In this document: positions 33,390 to 42,578 of the stretch, piece after piece
Numbering within the stretch: the stretch's first letter is position 1
How the letters are laid out: each line of letters opens with the position of its first letter
Origin: Pseudoduganella lurida
GTDB lineage: Bacteria; Pseudomonadota; Gammaproteobacteria; Burkholderiales; Burkholderiaceae_D
Length of the DNA stretch: 64,000 nt
NCBI RefSeq assembly: GCF_007830455.1
Contig: NZ_VLLB01000011.1
Location: forward strand, 1-64,000
Direction of reading: 5' to 3'
Notes under the pieces: model-generated
Seen by the model: the letters and a program-made list of their open reading frames with translations, nothing else
The model's database searches: none
Told to the model about the DNA's origin: nothing
Translations under genes and position numbers: made by a program

Positions 33390-34529
33390 ATGCTGGAATT
33401 CAAACTGCTCAAGACCGACACGACCGGTCTGACGAAGGCGCGCCGCGGCACGCTGCAACTCAATCACGGCACCGTGCAGACGCCGATCTTCATGCCCGTC
33501 GGGACGTATGGTTCCGTGAAGGCGATGTCGCCGGTGGAGCTGAAGGAGATCGGCGCCCAGATCATCCTGGGTAACACCTTCCACCTGTGGCTGCGTCCCG
33601 GGAACACGGTGATGGAAAAATTCGGCGGCCTGCACAAGTTCATGGGCTGGGACAAGCCGATCCTGACCGACTCCGGCGGCTTCCAGGTGTTCTCGCTGGG
33701 CGAGATGCGCAAGATCACGGAAGAGGGCGTGCACTTCAACTCGCCCATCAATGGCGACAAGCTGTTCCTCTCGCCGGAGATCTCGATGCAGATCCAGCGC
33801 GTGCTGAACTCCGACATCGTGATGCAGTTCGACGAATGCACGCCGTACGAGATCGACGGCCGTCCCGCCACGGTCGAGGAAGCGGCCAAGTCGATGCGCA
33901 TGTCGCTGCGCTGGGCCCAGCGGTCGATGGATGAGTTCAAGCGCGGCGAGAACCCGAACGCGCTGTTCGGCATCGTCCAGGGCGGCATGTTCGAATCGCT
34001 GCGCGACGAATCGCTGGAAGGCCTCGAGAAGATCGACTTCCCCGGCCTGGCGATCGGCGGGCTGTCCGTCGGCGAGCCGAAGGAAGACATGATGCGCGTG
34101 CTGGAACACATCGGCCCGCGCCTGCCGGCCAACAAGCCGCACTACCTGATGGGCGTGGGCACGCCGGAAGACCTGGTGGCCGGCGTCTCGAACGGTGTCG
34201 ACATGTTCGACTGCGTGATGCCCACCCGGAATGCGCGCAACGGCTGGATCTTCACCCGCTTTGGCGACGTGAAGATCAAGAACGCCCGCTACAAGGAAGA
34301 CGTGGAACCGCTGGACGCCACCTGCACGTGCTACGCCTGCCGCAACTTCTCGCGCGCCTACCTGCACCACCTGCACCGCGCCCAGGAGATCCTCGGCGCC
34401 CGGCTGAACACGATCCACAACCTGCACTACTACCTGGACATCATGCGCCAGATGCGCGAAGCCCTCGACGAAGACCGCTTCCCCGACTGGGTGAAGCAGT
34501 TCCACGCCGACCGCGCCCGCGGCGTCTAA
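33390..34529 (+). CDS. tgt: tRNA-guanine transglycosylase
   Basis: 379 residues. TDSGGFQVFSLG and FDCVMPTRNARNG contain the catalytic Asp residues and base-binding site; the C-terminal zinc site CTCYACRNFSRAYLHHL supplies three Cys and a His. The enzyme swaps guanine-34 for preQ1 in tRNAs with GUN anticodons; queA acts next. Its stop is followed within 3 bp by repeat pair B, which separates it from yajC. Confidence 0.97.
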   Translation: MLEFKLLKTDTTGLTKARRGTLQLNHGTVQTPIFMPVGTYGSVKAMSPVELKEIGAQIILGNTFHLWLRPGNTVMEKFGGLHKFMGWDKPILTDSGGFQVFSLGEMRKITEEGVHFNSPINGDKLFLSPEISMQIQRVLNSDIVMQFDECTPYEIDGRPATVEEAAKSMRMSLRWAQRSMDEFKRGENPNALFGIVQGGMFESLRDESLEGLEKIDFPGLAIGGLSVGEPKEDMMRVLEHIGPRLPANKPHYLMGVGTPEDLVAGVSNGVDMFDCVMPTRNARNGWIFTRFGDVKIKNARYKEDVEPLDATCTCYACRNFSRAYLHHLHRAQEILGARLNTIHNLHYYLDIMRQMREALDEDRFPDWVKQFHADRARGV

Positions 34530-34531
34530 TG

Positions 34532-34670
34532 CTACAGCCGAGCCCGTGTCCACCAAGGGGTCAGCCCCCGACATGGACACAAGCTCGGCGTTAGGGCCGG
34601 TGCAATCAACTGCCGAGTCCGTGTCTATGTCGGGGTCTGACCCCAAGGTGGACACAAGCTCGGCAGTACC
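34532..34670. repeat. Inverted pair of GTGTC...GACAC intergenic repeats (pair B)
   Basis: Copy 1 (34532-34595) and copy 2 (34610-34670) are reverse complements of each other with a few mismatches. The termini are CCGTGTC and GGACACAAGCTCGGC. The inner box reads GGGGTCAGCCCCC in copy 1 and GGGGTCTGACCCC, itself palindromic, in copy 2. Unlike pairs A and C it lies between two genes of the same direction (tgt and yajC) and may act as an intercistronic structure. Confidence 0.85.
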
Positions 34671-34780
34671 GGTGAAGCTGTGAAATTGTTCTTGCAATAA
34701 TGTAAAACCGCATAATCTGCGGGTCTTTGGGCAGTGCTAGAATACAGCGCTGTTTTTTTTAATATCTACTGGAGTCACCC

Positions 34781-35113
34781 GTGTTCATTTCCAACGCATA
34801 TGCTCAAACCGCCGGCGCTGCCGATCCGGGCCTGATGGGCAACCTGTCGACGTTCGTTCCGCTGATCCTGATGTTCGTGGTCATGTACTTCCTGATGATC
34901 CGCCCGCAGCAGAAACGCGCGAAGGAACAGCGCGCGATGATGGATGCGCTGGCCAAGGGCGACGAAGTCGTCACCGTCGGCGGCATGCTGGGCCGCGTGG
35001 TCAAGGTTGCCGATGTGTACGTGACGATCGAGATCGCGCCGAACACGGAAGTCGTCGTGCAGAAGCCGTCGATCACGACGCTGCTGCCGAAGGGCACGCT
35101 GAAGGGCCTGTAA
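34781..35113 (+). CDS. yajC: Preprotein translocase subunit YajC
   Basis: 110 residues from a GTG with GGAG 10 bp upstream. One transmembrane helix (PLILMFVVMYFLMIRPQQKR, about 25-45) is followed by the KR(A)KEQ basic segment and a cytoplasmic domain GDEVVTVGGMLGRVVKV. It forms a complex with SecD, SecF and YidC that assists protein export. The 110 bp upstream include a T-rich stretch (34752-34760) and pair B; it may have its own promoter there. Confidence 0.95.
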   Translation: MFISNAYAQTAGAADPGLMGNLSTFVPLILMFVVMYFLMIRPQQKRAKEQRAMMDALAKGDEVVTVGGMLGRVVKVADVYVTIEIAPNTEVVVQKPSITTLLPKGTLKGL

Positions 35114-35196
35114 GACTCGCACGCGGGCGGCTTCGGCCGCCCGCGGTCCGTCAGTCCGCTTTGCATTTTGTCGTTACTTCATCGACGCAGAAGAAT

Positions 35197-37056
35197 ATGA
35201 ACCGCTATCCTGTCTGGAAATACATCGTCATCGCCGTGGTCGTGCTGCTGGGCGCACTCTACACGGCGCCGAACTTCTTCGGCGAATCGCCGGCGCTGCA
35301 GATCACCAGCGCCAAGTCCACCGTCAAGGTCACCAGCGATGTCGCCACCCGCGTCGAGCAGCTGCTGCGCGATGCCAAGCTGGCCACCACCGGCGTCACC
35401 TTCGACGCGGGCACCAGCCATTCGGTGCGCGCGCGCTTCACCGAGATCGACACCCAGTTCAAGGCCCGCCAGGTGCTGGAACGGGGCCTGAACGCCGATC
35501 CGAGCGACCCCACCTACGTCGTCACCAACAACCTGATGGCGAACACGCCGCAGTGGATGCAGAAGGTTGGCGCACTGCCGATGTACCTGGGCCTCGACCT
35601 GCGGGGCGGCGTGCACTTCCTGATGCAGGTCGATACCAAGGCCGCGCTGGACAAGCGCATCCAGGGCTTCCAGGCGTCGATCCGCAGCCAGCTGCGCGAC
35701 AAGAACGTGCGCCACGCCGGCATCGAACGGGCGGGCGACAGCATCGTCGTGAAGTTCCGCGACGACGCCACCCGCGATGCGGCCCGCAATGCGCTGGTCG
35801 AAATGAACGAGCTGCAGCTGACCAATGGCGGCAGCGGTTCCGACCTGACCCTGACGGCGGCCATGAAGCCGGCCGCGCTGAAGGCCACCCTCGACAACGG
35901 CGTGAAGCAGAACATCGCCACGCTGTCCAAGCGCGTCAATGAACTGGGCGTGTCCGAACCGATCATCCAGCAGCAGGGTCCGGACCGCATCGTCGTCCAG
36001 CTGGCCGGCTTCCAGGACGTGGCGCGCGCCAAGGCCATCATCGGCCGCACCGCCACGCTGGAAGTGCGCCTGGTCGATCCGACCGTGCCGCGCGGGACCG
36101 AGCTGTCCGCCGCCATCCCGTTCAACTCCGAGCTGTTCACGGTCGGCAAGAACGTGCCGGTCGTGCTGTCGAAGGACGTGATCCTGTCCGGCGACTACAT
36201 CTCGTCGGCCACCGCCAGCTTCGATGAAAACCAGCAGCCGGCCGTGTCGATCGACCTGAACGGCGACGGCGGCCGCAAGATGCGCGAAGCCACCCGCGAC
36301 AACGTGGGCAAGCTGATGGCCATCGTGCTGAAGGAAAAGGGCAAGCCGGAAGTGCTGTCGGTCGCCACCATCCAGCAGGAACTGGGCAGCCGCTTCCGCA
36401 TCACGGGCATGGGCAGCATCGAGAACTCCACCGAACTGGCGCTGCTGCTCAAGTCCGGCGCGCTGTATGCGCCGATGGACGTGATCGAGGAACGCCTGAT
36501 CGGCCCGCAGCTGGGTGTCGAGAACATCTCGAAGGGCTTCCACTCCACGCTGTACGGCTTCACGGCCATCGCGATCTTCATGATCCTCTACTACATGATG
36601 TTCGGCTTCTTCTCCGTGATCGCGCTGGCCGTCAACCTGCTGCTGCTGGTGGCGATCCTGTCCGTGATGGGCGTGACGCTGACCCTGCCCGGCATGGCCG
36701 CCATCGCGCTGGCACTGGGCATGGCGATCGACGCCAACGTGCTGATCAACGAACGCGTCCGCGAGGAGCTGCGCGCCGGCGCCTCGCCGCAGGCCGCCAT
36801 CTCGGCCGGCTTCGACCGCGCCTGGGCCACGATCCTGGACTCGAACGTGACCACGCTGATCGTCGGCCTGGCGCTGCTGGTGTTCGGTTCCGGCGCCATC
36901 CGCGGCTTCGCCGTCGTGCACTGCCTGGGCATCCTGACCTCGATGTTCTCCGCCGTGGTGGTCTCGCGTGGCGTGGTGAACCTGTGGTACGGCCGCAAGA
37001 AGAAACTGCAGTCGCTGTCGATCGGTACCGTCTGGGTACCCGGCCAGGCCAAGTAA
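35197..37056 (+). CDS. secD: Protein translocase subunit SecD
   Basis: 619 residues from ATG 35197 (MNRYPVWKYIVIAVVVLLGALY, first helix). The periplasmic domain carries LGLDLRGGVHFLMQVD. The C-terminal five-helix RND-type domain has ALALGMAIDANVLINERVREEL, the conserved Asp region for proton use. SecD works with SecF to pull and release exported proteins on the periplasmic side of the inner membrane. It lies 83 bp after yajC and 24 bp before secF. Confidence 0.97.
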   Translation: MNRYPVWKYIVIAVVVLLGALYTAPNFFGESPALQITSAKSTVKVTSDVATRVEQLLRDAKLATTGVTFDAGTSHSVRARFTEIDTQFKARQVLERGLNADPSDPTYVVTNNLMANTPQWMQKVGALPMYLGLDLRGGVHFLMQVDTKAALDKRIQGFQASIRSQLRDKNVRHAGIERAGDSIVVKFRDDATRDAARNALVEMNELQLTNGGSGSDLTLTAAMKPAALKATLDNGVKQNIATLSKRVNELGVSEPIIQQQGPDRIVVQLAGFQDVARAKAIIGRTATLEVRLVDPTVPRGTELSAAIPFNSELFTVGKNVPVVLSKDVILSGDYISSATASFDENQQPAVSIDLNGDGGRKMREATRDNVGKLMAIVLKEKGKPEVLSVATIQQELGSRFRITGMGSIENSTELALLLKSGALYAPMDVIEERLIGPQLGVENISKGFHSTLYGFTAIAIFMILYYMMFGFFSVIALAVNLLLLVAILSVMGVTLTLPGMAAIALALGMAIDANVLINERVREELRAGASPQAAISAGFDRAWATILDSNVTTLIVGLALLVFGSGAIRGFAVVHCLGILTSMFSAVVVSRGVVNLWYGRKKKLQSLSIGTVWVPGQAK

Positions 37057-37080
37057 ACCACAGCTCAGTTAGAGGATTTC

Positions 37081-38103
37081 ATGGAATTTTTCCGCATTCG
37101 TAAAGACATCCCGTTCATGCGCCACGCGTTGATCTTCAACGTGGTGTCGGCGCTGACGTTCGTGGCCGCCGTGTTCTTCCTGGTCACCAAGGGACTGCAC
37201 TTCTCCGTCGAGTTCAAGGGCGGCACCGTGATGGAGGTGAGGTACTCCCACGGCGCCAACCTGGAAGGCGTGCGCAGCGCGCTGCAGGCCGGCGGCTTCG
37301 ACCATCCGGAAGCAAGCACGTTCGGCAATGCCAGCAACGTGATGATCCGCCTGCCGATCACGCCGGGTTCGAGCTCGGACACCACGTCCGCGCGCGCCTT
37401 CGAGATCCTGTGCCGCGCCGAGAAGGGCACGGCCAAGCACTTCGAGGAAACCACCGAGAAGGGCGAACGCCATGCCCGCACCGCCTGCCTGGACACGGCC
37501 GGCAAGGAACTGGTCTCGCTGCAGAGCGTGGAATTCGTCGGCCCGCAGGTGGGCGACGAGCTGGCGCAGAACGGCCTGAACGCGCTGGTGATGGTGATCA
37601 TCGGCGTGATGATCTACCTGGCCATCCGCTTCGAGTGGAAGTACGCCGTGGCGGCCATCATCGCCAACCTGCACGACGTGGTGATCATCCTGGGCTTCTT
37701 CGCGTTCTTCCAGTGGGAGTTCTCGCTGACGGTGCTGGCCGGCGTGCTGGCCGTGCTGGGTTACTCGGTCAACGAATCGGTCGTCATCTTCGACCGGATC
37801 CGCGAGAACTTCCGCAAGCAGCGCCGCATGAGCGTGCATGAAGTGATCGACAATGCGATCACCAGCACCATCTCGCGCACGATCATCACCCACGGCTGTA
37901 CCGAGATGATGGTGCTGTCGATGCTGTTCCTGGGCGGCCCCACGCTGCACTACTTCGCGATGGCGCTGACGATCGGCATCCTGTTCGGCGTCTACTCTTC
38001 CGTGTTCGTGGCCGCCGCCGTTGCCATGTGGCTGGGCGTGAAGCGGGAAGACCTGATCAAGCCCGTCAAGGAAAAGGACGAGACGGACGGCGCGGTGGTG
38101 TAA
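37081..38103 (+). CDS. secF: Protein translocase subunit SecF
   Basis: 340 residues. The first helix and periplasmic domain (FSVEFKGGTVMEVRY) precede an RND-type domain with GVLAVLGYSVNESVVIFDRIRENF and ISRTIITHGCTEMMVL. It is the partner of SecD. GAGGATTTC provides the ribosome-binding site. A strong terminator follows 50 bp after the stop, so it ends the yajC-secD-secF transcript. Confidence 0.97.
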   Translation: MEFFRIRKDIPFMRHALIFNVVSALTFVAAVFFLVTKGLHFSVEFKGGTVMEVRYSHGANLEGVRSALQAGGFDHPEASTFGNASNVMIRLPITPGSSSDTTSARAFEILCRAEKGTAKHFEETTEKGERHARTACLDTAGKELVSLQSVEFVGPQVGDELAQNGLNALVMVIIGVMIYLAIRFEWKYAVAAIIANLHDVVIILGFFAFFQWEFSLTVLAGVLAVLGYSVNESVVIFDRIRENFRKQRRMSVHEVIDNAITSTISRTIITHGCTEMMVLSMLFLGGPTLHYFAMALTIGILFGVYSSVFVAAAVAMWLGVKREDLIKPVKEKDETDGAVV

Positions 38104-38153
38104 GCAGGCCCCGCCGGGTCGTATTGCTGCCGAGTGCAAGCAAGCCCTTTCAA

Positions 38154-38183
38154 GCCGCCCCGGTCCGCCGGGGCGGCTTTTTT
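38154..38183 (+). terminator. Terminator of the yajC-secD-secF operon
   Basis: GCCGCCCCGG pairs with CCGGGGCGGC around TCCG (38154-38177) and is followed by TTTTTT. Confidence 0.93.
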
Positions 38184-38185
38184 CT

Positions 38186-38325
38186 TGGGTGCCCCTGCCG
38201 CGGCACTATCCGGTTTATGTGAAATGGCGCACAGAGCCCGGCCGGCCCGGGACGTACTATGAAGCTGTCTCTTTCAGGACATCCCTAGTTTTGGACTTAA
38301 CCCGCTTTCGAGCGGGTCTTTTTTT
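38186..38325 (+). ncRNA. Possible small RNA ending at a second terminator
   Basis: A second hairpin, ACCCGCT-TTCG-AGCGGGT (38300-38317) with a long T-run, stands 117 bp after the secF terminator although no plus-strand gene lies between. A UUCG tetraloop and T-tract are typical of stable small-RNA ends. A weak -35/-10 pair (TTGGGT, 16 bp, TATCCG) stands at 38185-38212. I do not recognise the RNA. It could instead be a backup terminator or a relic. The rest of the 243-bp gap holds nothing else recognised. Confidence 0.3.
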
Positions 38326-38346
38326 GGGCGGCGTGTTGGTGCGCCG

Positions 38347-39144
38347 TCAGCCGAGCAGGAAGCCGGGCGGCTGTTGCTGCAGGCCCGGCGTGGCGGTGGT
38401 CGTCTCGTCCTTCAGGGCGACACCGCTGATGCCGCGCCGGCGTGCCTCGCCCAGCAGGTAGTGCAGCTTGTGTGCCGCCTGCGCAAACGACATGCCGGTA
38501 GGCCGCACGTTCGACACGCAGTTGCGCTCCGCATCGCGGGTGCCGATCCGCGGCGCCCAGGTCAGGTACAGCCCCATGCTGTCCGGCGAACTCAGGCCGG
38601 GCCGCTCGCCGATGAGTACCAGCACGGCGCGCGCGCCGAGCAGCTGCGCCACCTCGTCGCCCACGGCCACCCGGCCCTGCAGCACCAGCGTCACCGGCGC
38701 CAGTGCCCAGCTTTCGCGTACCAGCAGAGGCGTCAACTCGGCCAGGAACGGCAGCGCGTTCTGGTCGATGGCGCGCGCCGACAGCCCGTCCGCCAGCACC
38801 ACCGCCAGGTCGTGGCCATCGCCGCGCGCGGCCTCCCGTAACAGAGCGCGCGAGGGCGCATCGAGCTGCCGGCCCAGGTCCGGCCGCTGCAGGTAGGTGG
38901 CGCGGTCGGCGGCGGCACTGTGCAGCAGCAGCGTGGCATGGCCCTGGTCTGCCAGGCCTTCCAGCAGGGCCGGTGCATCCAGCCCGGTGTGCACGGCGTC
39001 GCGCGCCTGCGCATGGGCCAGCTGGAACGCCAGCTGCGCCGCGGTGGGCTGGCTTGCGCCGCTGCGGCCCAGCGCGATGCGCGCCGCCGTGAACCGTTTC
39101 AGCTCGGCCCAGGGGTTGTCGATGACGGGCGGGCTATCGCTCAT
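38347..39144 (-). CDS. eutC: Ethanolamine ammonia-lyase small subunit
   Basis: 265 residues. Conserved blocks: RFTAARIALGRSG, DYL-type region replaced by DRATYLQRPDLGR, VLADGLSARAIDQNA, LIGERPGLSSPDSMGLYLTW and NCVSNVRPTGMSF. EutBC is the cobalamin-dependent enzyme that splits ethanolamine into acetaldehyde and ammonia; EutC helps bind B12. Its ATG overlaps the eutB stop by 4 bp. No microcompartment, reactivase (eutA) or eutR gene lies nearby. Confidence 0.95.
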   Translation of the reverse strand: MSDSPPVIDNPWAELKRFTAARIALGRSGASQPTAAQLAFQLAHAQARDAVHTGLDAPALLEGLADQGHATLLLHSAAADRATYLQRPDLGRQLDAPSRALLREAARGDGHDLAVVLADGLSARAIDQNALPFLAELTPLLVRESWALAPVTLVLQGRVAVGDEVAQLLGARAVLVLIGERPGLSSPDSMGLYLTWAPRIGTRDAERNCVSNVRPTGMSFAQAAHKLHYLLGEARRRGISGVALKDETTTATPGLQQQPPGFLLG

Positions 39145-40541
39145 GATGCCAGCCGGGGCAGGATTTGCCGGAAAGCCGGGGGCAGCTCGCCTGCCAGGCA
39201 GATGGCGCCTGCCCCGTCCACGATGCCCATGCGCTGCAGCCAGGTCTCGAACTCCGGCGCGGCGCGCAGGCCCAGTACGCGCCGCACGTACAGCGCGTCG
39301 TGGAAGGAGGTGCTTTGGTAGTTGAGCATGATGTCGTCGGAACCGGGCACGCCCATCACGAACGTGCAGCCGGCCGTGCCCAGCAAGGTCAGCAGCACAT
39401 CCATATCGTCCTGGTCCGCTTCCGCATGGTTGGTATAGCAGACGTCGCAGCCCATCGGCAGGCCCAGCAGCTTGGCGCAGAAGTGGTCCTCCAGGCCGGC
39501 CCGGATGATCTGCTTGCCGTCGTACAGGTACTCGGGGCCGATGAAGCCGACCACGGAATTGACCAGGAAGGGCTGGAAGTGCCGCGCCACCGCATACGCG
39601 CGGGCCTCGCAGGTCTGCTGGTCCACGCCGTGGTGGGCGCCGGCCGACAGGGCGCTGCCTTGCCCCGTCTCGAAGTACATCACGTTGCTGCCCGCCGTGC
39701 CACGCCCCAGCGCCAGGGCCGCGGCGCGGGCTTCTGCCAGCAGCGCCAGGTCGATGCCGAAACCCCGGTTGGCGGCCTCGGTGCCGGCGATCGACTGGAA
39801 CACCAGGTCCACCGGTGCGCCCCGTTCGATCGCTGCCAGCGTGTTGGTGACATGCGTGAGCACGCAGGACTGGGTGGGAATGGCATAACGCTCGATTACC
39901 GCGTCGAGCATGTGCAGCAGGCCGGTGACCTGCTGCACGTTGTCGGTGGCGGGGTTAATGCCGATCATGGCATCGCCGCTGCCGTACAGCAGGCCATCCA
40001 GGATGCTGGCGGCGATGCCGCTGGCATCATCGGTCGGATGGTTCGGCTGCAGGCGCGTGGCCAGGCAGCGTGGCAGGCCCATGGTATTGCGGAAGGAGGT
40101 GGTCACGCGGCATTTGGCGGCCACCAGGATCAGGTCCTGCACGCGCATGATCTTCGACACCGCCGCCGCCATTTCGGGCGTGATGCCGGCGCTGATGGCG
40201 GCCAGCACGGTGCTGTCAGCCGCGTCGCCCAGCAGCCAGTCGCGAAAGTCGCCCACGGTCAGGTGGGCGATGGCGGCAAAGGCGGCCCGGTCGTGGCTGT
40301 CCACGATCAGGCGCGTGACTTCGTCCGTTTCGTAGGGGATGAGTGCCTCGGCCAGGAACCGCGCCAGCGGCTGCGCGGCCAGCGTCATCTGGGCCGCCAC
40401 GCGCTCGGCGGCGCTGCCGGCCGCCAGCCCGGCCAGCACGTCGCCGGAGCGGGCCGGCGTGGCCTTCGCCATCAGGTCCTTCAGGTCGGCGAACTGGTAG
40501 GTATTGGCGCCGACGACGTGCTTGAACTGGAACGGTTGCAT
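39141..40541 (-). CDS. eutB: Ethanolamine ammonia-lyase large subunit
   Basis: 466 residues, close to the usual ~455. Motifs include the TIM-barrel segments GINPATDNVQQV, FQSIAGTEAANRGFGID, MYFETGQGSALSAGAHHGVDQQT and CYTNHAEADQDDMDVLLTLL. This is the catalytic subunit of the adenosylcobalamin-dependent lyase. With only eutC beside it, the locus is the short cytosolic form used to take nitrogen and carbon from ethanolamine, a phospholipid breakdown product. The permease is not adjacent; the APC permease at 58801 could serve, but this is speculative. Confidence 0.96.
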   Translation of the reverse strand: MQPFQFKHVVGANTYQFADLKDLMAKATPARSGDVLAGLAAGSAAERVAAQMTLAAQPLARFLAEALIPYETDEVTRLIVDSHDRAAFAAIAHLTVGDFRDWLLGDAADSTVLAAISAGITPEMAAAVSKIMRVQDLILVAAKCRVTTSFRNTMGLPRCLATRLQPNHPTDDASGIAASILDGLLYGSGDAMIGINPATDNVQQVTGLLHMLDAVIERYAIPTQSCVLTHVTNTLAAIERGAPVDLVFQSIAGTEAANRGFGIDLALLAEARAAALALGRGTAGSNVMYFETGQGSALSAGAHHGVDQQTCEARAYAVARHFQPFLVNSVVGFIGPEYLYDGKQIIRAGLEDHFCAKLLGLPMGCDVCYTNHAEADQDDMDVLLTLLGTAGCTFVMGVPGSDDIMLNYQSTSFHDALYVRRVLGLRAAPEFETWLQRMGIVDGAGAICLAGELPPAFRQILPRLAS

Positions 40542-40619
40542 GCGATCCCCCTGGCGTCTTCCGACACCCGACAGGGTACACCAGGCCGGCCCGCGCCGTC
40601 AGCGCACGTGCAGTGAACG

Positions 40620-41558
40620 TCAGCGGGGCTCTTCGCTGCCCGGCACGGCCCAGCGCAGGCCGCGCGTGATGATGGCCGGCGCCACGGTCAGGTGGTCCTC
40701 GTCGCGGATCACGTCCATGCCCAGCTTCAGGCCCGGATAATTGCGCGACTTAAGCGCGGCGGCGAACGCCTTCAGGTCGCGCACCATGTCGTCGTCCTTG
40801 TTGAAGCGGGGGCCCGGCTTCACGGCCTCGTAGCCGCCCACGGCGAAGTAGACATTGGCCGGCAGGTCCTTGTTGCCGGTGGCGTAGGCCTTCTCCCGTT
40901 CGAACATCATGCGCCGGCCGAACCACAGCGAGGGGCTGCCCAGCACGTAGTTCTCGAACATGCCCGGCTCCGAGAACAGCACCTCGAGGCCCAGCAGCGC
41001 GCCATAGGAATGGCCGATGAATGTCTTCTGGCGCATGTCGGCGCGATAGCGCTTCGCCACGGCGGGGAATACGTCCTGGCTGATGAAGCGGGCATAGGCC
41101 GCCGCCTCGCCGAACTTCGGCCGGCGGCCCGGCATGTCGGATGCGTAGTCCTCGTCGCCCGGCGCACCCGGCGTGTAGTCGCGGCGGCGGCTGTATTCGG
41201 CCGTGTCGCCGCGCGCATAGGACAGGCCGACGAGGATGAATTCGCCGATCGAGCGGCCGCCGCGGCCGGCGCGCAGCGCGATGGCGCGCGCCACCGGGAA
41301 GGCATACGGCGCGTCCGTCACGAACACCACGGGATAGCTGCGGCCCGACTTCGCATACGAAGGGGGCAGGCTCACGTAGATCTCGTAATCGCGCCCCAGC
41401 TCGCGGGCACGCACGCTGCGCACTTCGGTGTTGTCGAGCACATAGGGGGCGCCTTCGAGGGCGATGGTGCCCTGGGCTTGCGCCTGCGCCGGGGCGATGG
41501 CGAACGCCAGCATCGCGCTGCAGGTCGCGCCGGCGGCGGCGCGCAGGAATCTCGTCAT
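40620..41558 (-). CDS. Secreted alpha/beta-hydrolase esterase (esterase D/IroE-like)
   Basis: 312 residues from ATG 41558; a signal peptide MTRFLRAAAGATCSAMLAFA runs to AQAQA. The domain has SLPPSYAKSGRSYPVVFVTD, the nucleophile elbow FIGHSYGALLGLEVLF and C-terminal His in IRDEDHLTVAP. The fold matches the esterase D superfamily (putative esterases, enterobactin esterase-like IroE). It probably acts in the periplasm on an ester substrate not identifiable from context. The neighbours on both sides are unrelated. Confidence 0.82.
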   Translation of the reverse strand: MTRFLRAAAGATCSAMLAFAIAPAQAQAQGTIALEGAPYVLDNTEVRSVRARELGRDYEIYVSLPPSYAKSGRSYPVVFVTDAPYAFPVARAIALRAGRGGRSIGEFILVGLSYARGDTAEYSRRRDYTPGAPGDEDYASDMPGRRPKFGEAAAYARFISQDVFPAVAKRYRADMRQKTFIGHSYGALLGLEVLFSEPGMFENYVLGSPSLWFGRRMMFEREKAYATGNKDLPANVYFAVGGYEAVKPGPRFNKDDDMVRDLKAFAAALKSRNYPGLKLGMDVIRDEDHLTVAPAIITRGLRWAVPGSEEPR

Positions 41559-41651
41559 GAATTCGTCACGTACTCGGCTGGGCAAAACGCCGATTATCGC
41601 CGAAATAACTTTCCCGTGACGACTGTGTGACGACCGGGCGCCGCCGCGGGA

Positions 41652-42488
41652 TTACAGCATCAGCACCGAATACAGCGATTCGACTTCGTCGCGCGACTCG
41701 TCGAGGATGGCCTGCAGCGTGCCGTCGCCCACGGCGAAGTCGATCGTGCGGGCCGCCTGCGCCGTGGTGGCGCCCGGGCGTACATGCATGGGGGAAGGAA
41801 TGGGGGCCAGGTCGTCCGCCAGCAGCAGCGTGTCGCCCAGCGTTTCCGGCGGCAGCGCGCGCAGGCCGTGCCACATCGCCGCGACGGCCGTCACCACGGG
41901 CTCGGGCACCATCAGTTCGCGGAACACGCCGGCGCTGATGATGGCTTCGCCGTGCTCGATCCAGTCTTCCGGTTCGCCCTCCATCACGCCGGGGAAGTCG
42001 GCGGCGCGGGACAGCATGTAGAAGGCGCCCACCTCATGCACCACGCCGGCAAACAGCGCGGTATCGGGATCGACATTGGTGACTCGGCGCGCGATCACCT
42101 GGGCCAGCGACGCCACGTGGGCCGTGTGCTCCCACAGCTGCGCCGTCTTGGCACGCAGGACCGGATCCTCCAGCGTGCTGCCCAGCTGGCGCACGATCAC
42201 GGCCGCCACGAGGGTCTGCAGCGTGCGCACGCCGAGGCGCTGGACGGCCGGACGCACGCCGGAGATGGGCGTGCCGGAACGGTTGTAGGCCACGGAATTG
42301 GCGATGGCCACGGTGCGCGCGGCCAGCAGGGGATCGGCCTGGATCAGGCGCGTGGCCAGGTCCACATGGCAGTCGGGATCGGCCAGCGCGCGCTGCAGGC
42401 GGATCGAGGCCTCCACGCTGGCGGGAAACGCGAGCTCGCCGCAGCGGGCCTGCGCGGCGATGGTCTTGAAGGCATGCAGTCTGTCCAT
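41652..42488 (-). CDS. HDOD domain signalling protein
   Basis: 278 residues from ATG 42488. A single HDOD domain (about 15-215) with FPASVEASIRLQRAL, AIANSVAYNRSGTPI, VQRLGVRTLQTLV and ALFAGVVHEVGAFYML. HDOD proteins resemble HD hydrolases without the metal residues and act as adaptors in second-messenger, motility and stress signalling. No catalytic or receiver domain is fused. The target is unknown. Confidence 0.85.
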   Translation of the reverse strand: MDRLHAFKTIAAQARCGELAFPASVEASIRLQRALADPDCHVDLATRLIQADPLLAARTVAIANSVAYNRSGTPISGVRPAVQRLGVRTLQTLVAAVIVRQLGSTLEDPVLRAKTAQLWEHTAHVASLAQVIARRVTNVDPDTALFAGVVHEVGAFYMLSRAADFPGVMEGEPEDWIEHGEAIISAGVFRELMVPEPVVTAVAAMWHGLRALPPETLGDTLLLADDLAPIPSPMHVRPGATTAQAARTIDFAVGDGTLQAILDESRDEVESLYSVLML

Positions 42489-42578
42489 CGAAAAATTATA
42501 CCCACTATATTGCCCTGTGGAATCATTTTTCAGGGAGGTGTTGCAGCGGGGTCGCATGGGCGCCGCCGCCGCGGGGGC

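Noticed and set aside
38189..38461. 90-codon plus-strand frame after secF
   Set aside because: It passes through the second terminator and into the antisense of eutC; no ribosome-binding site.
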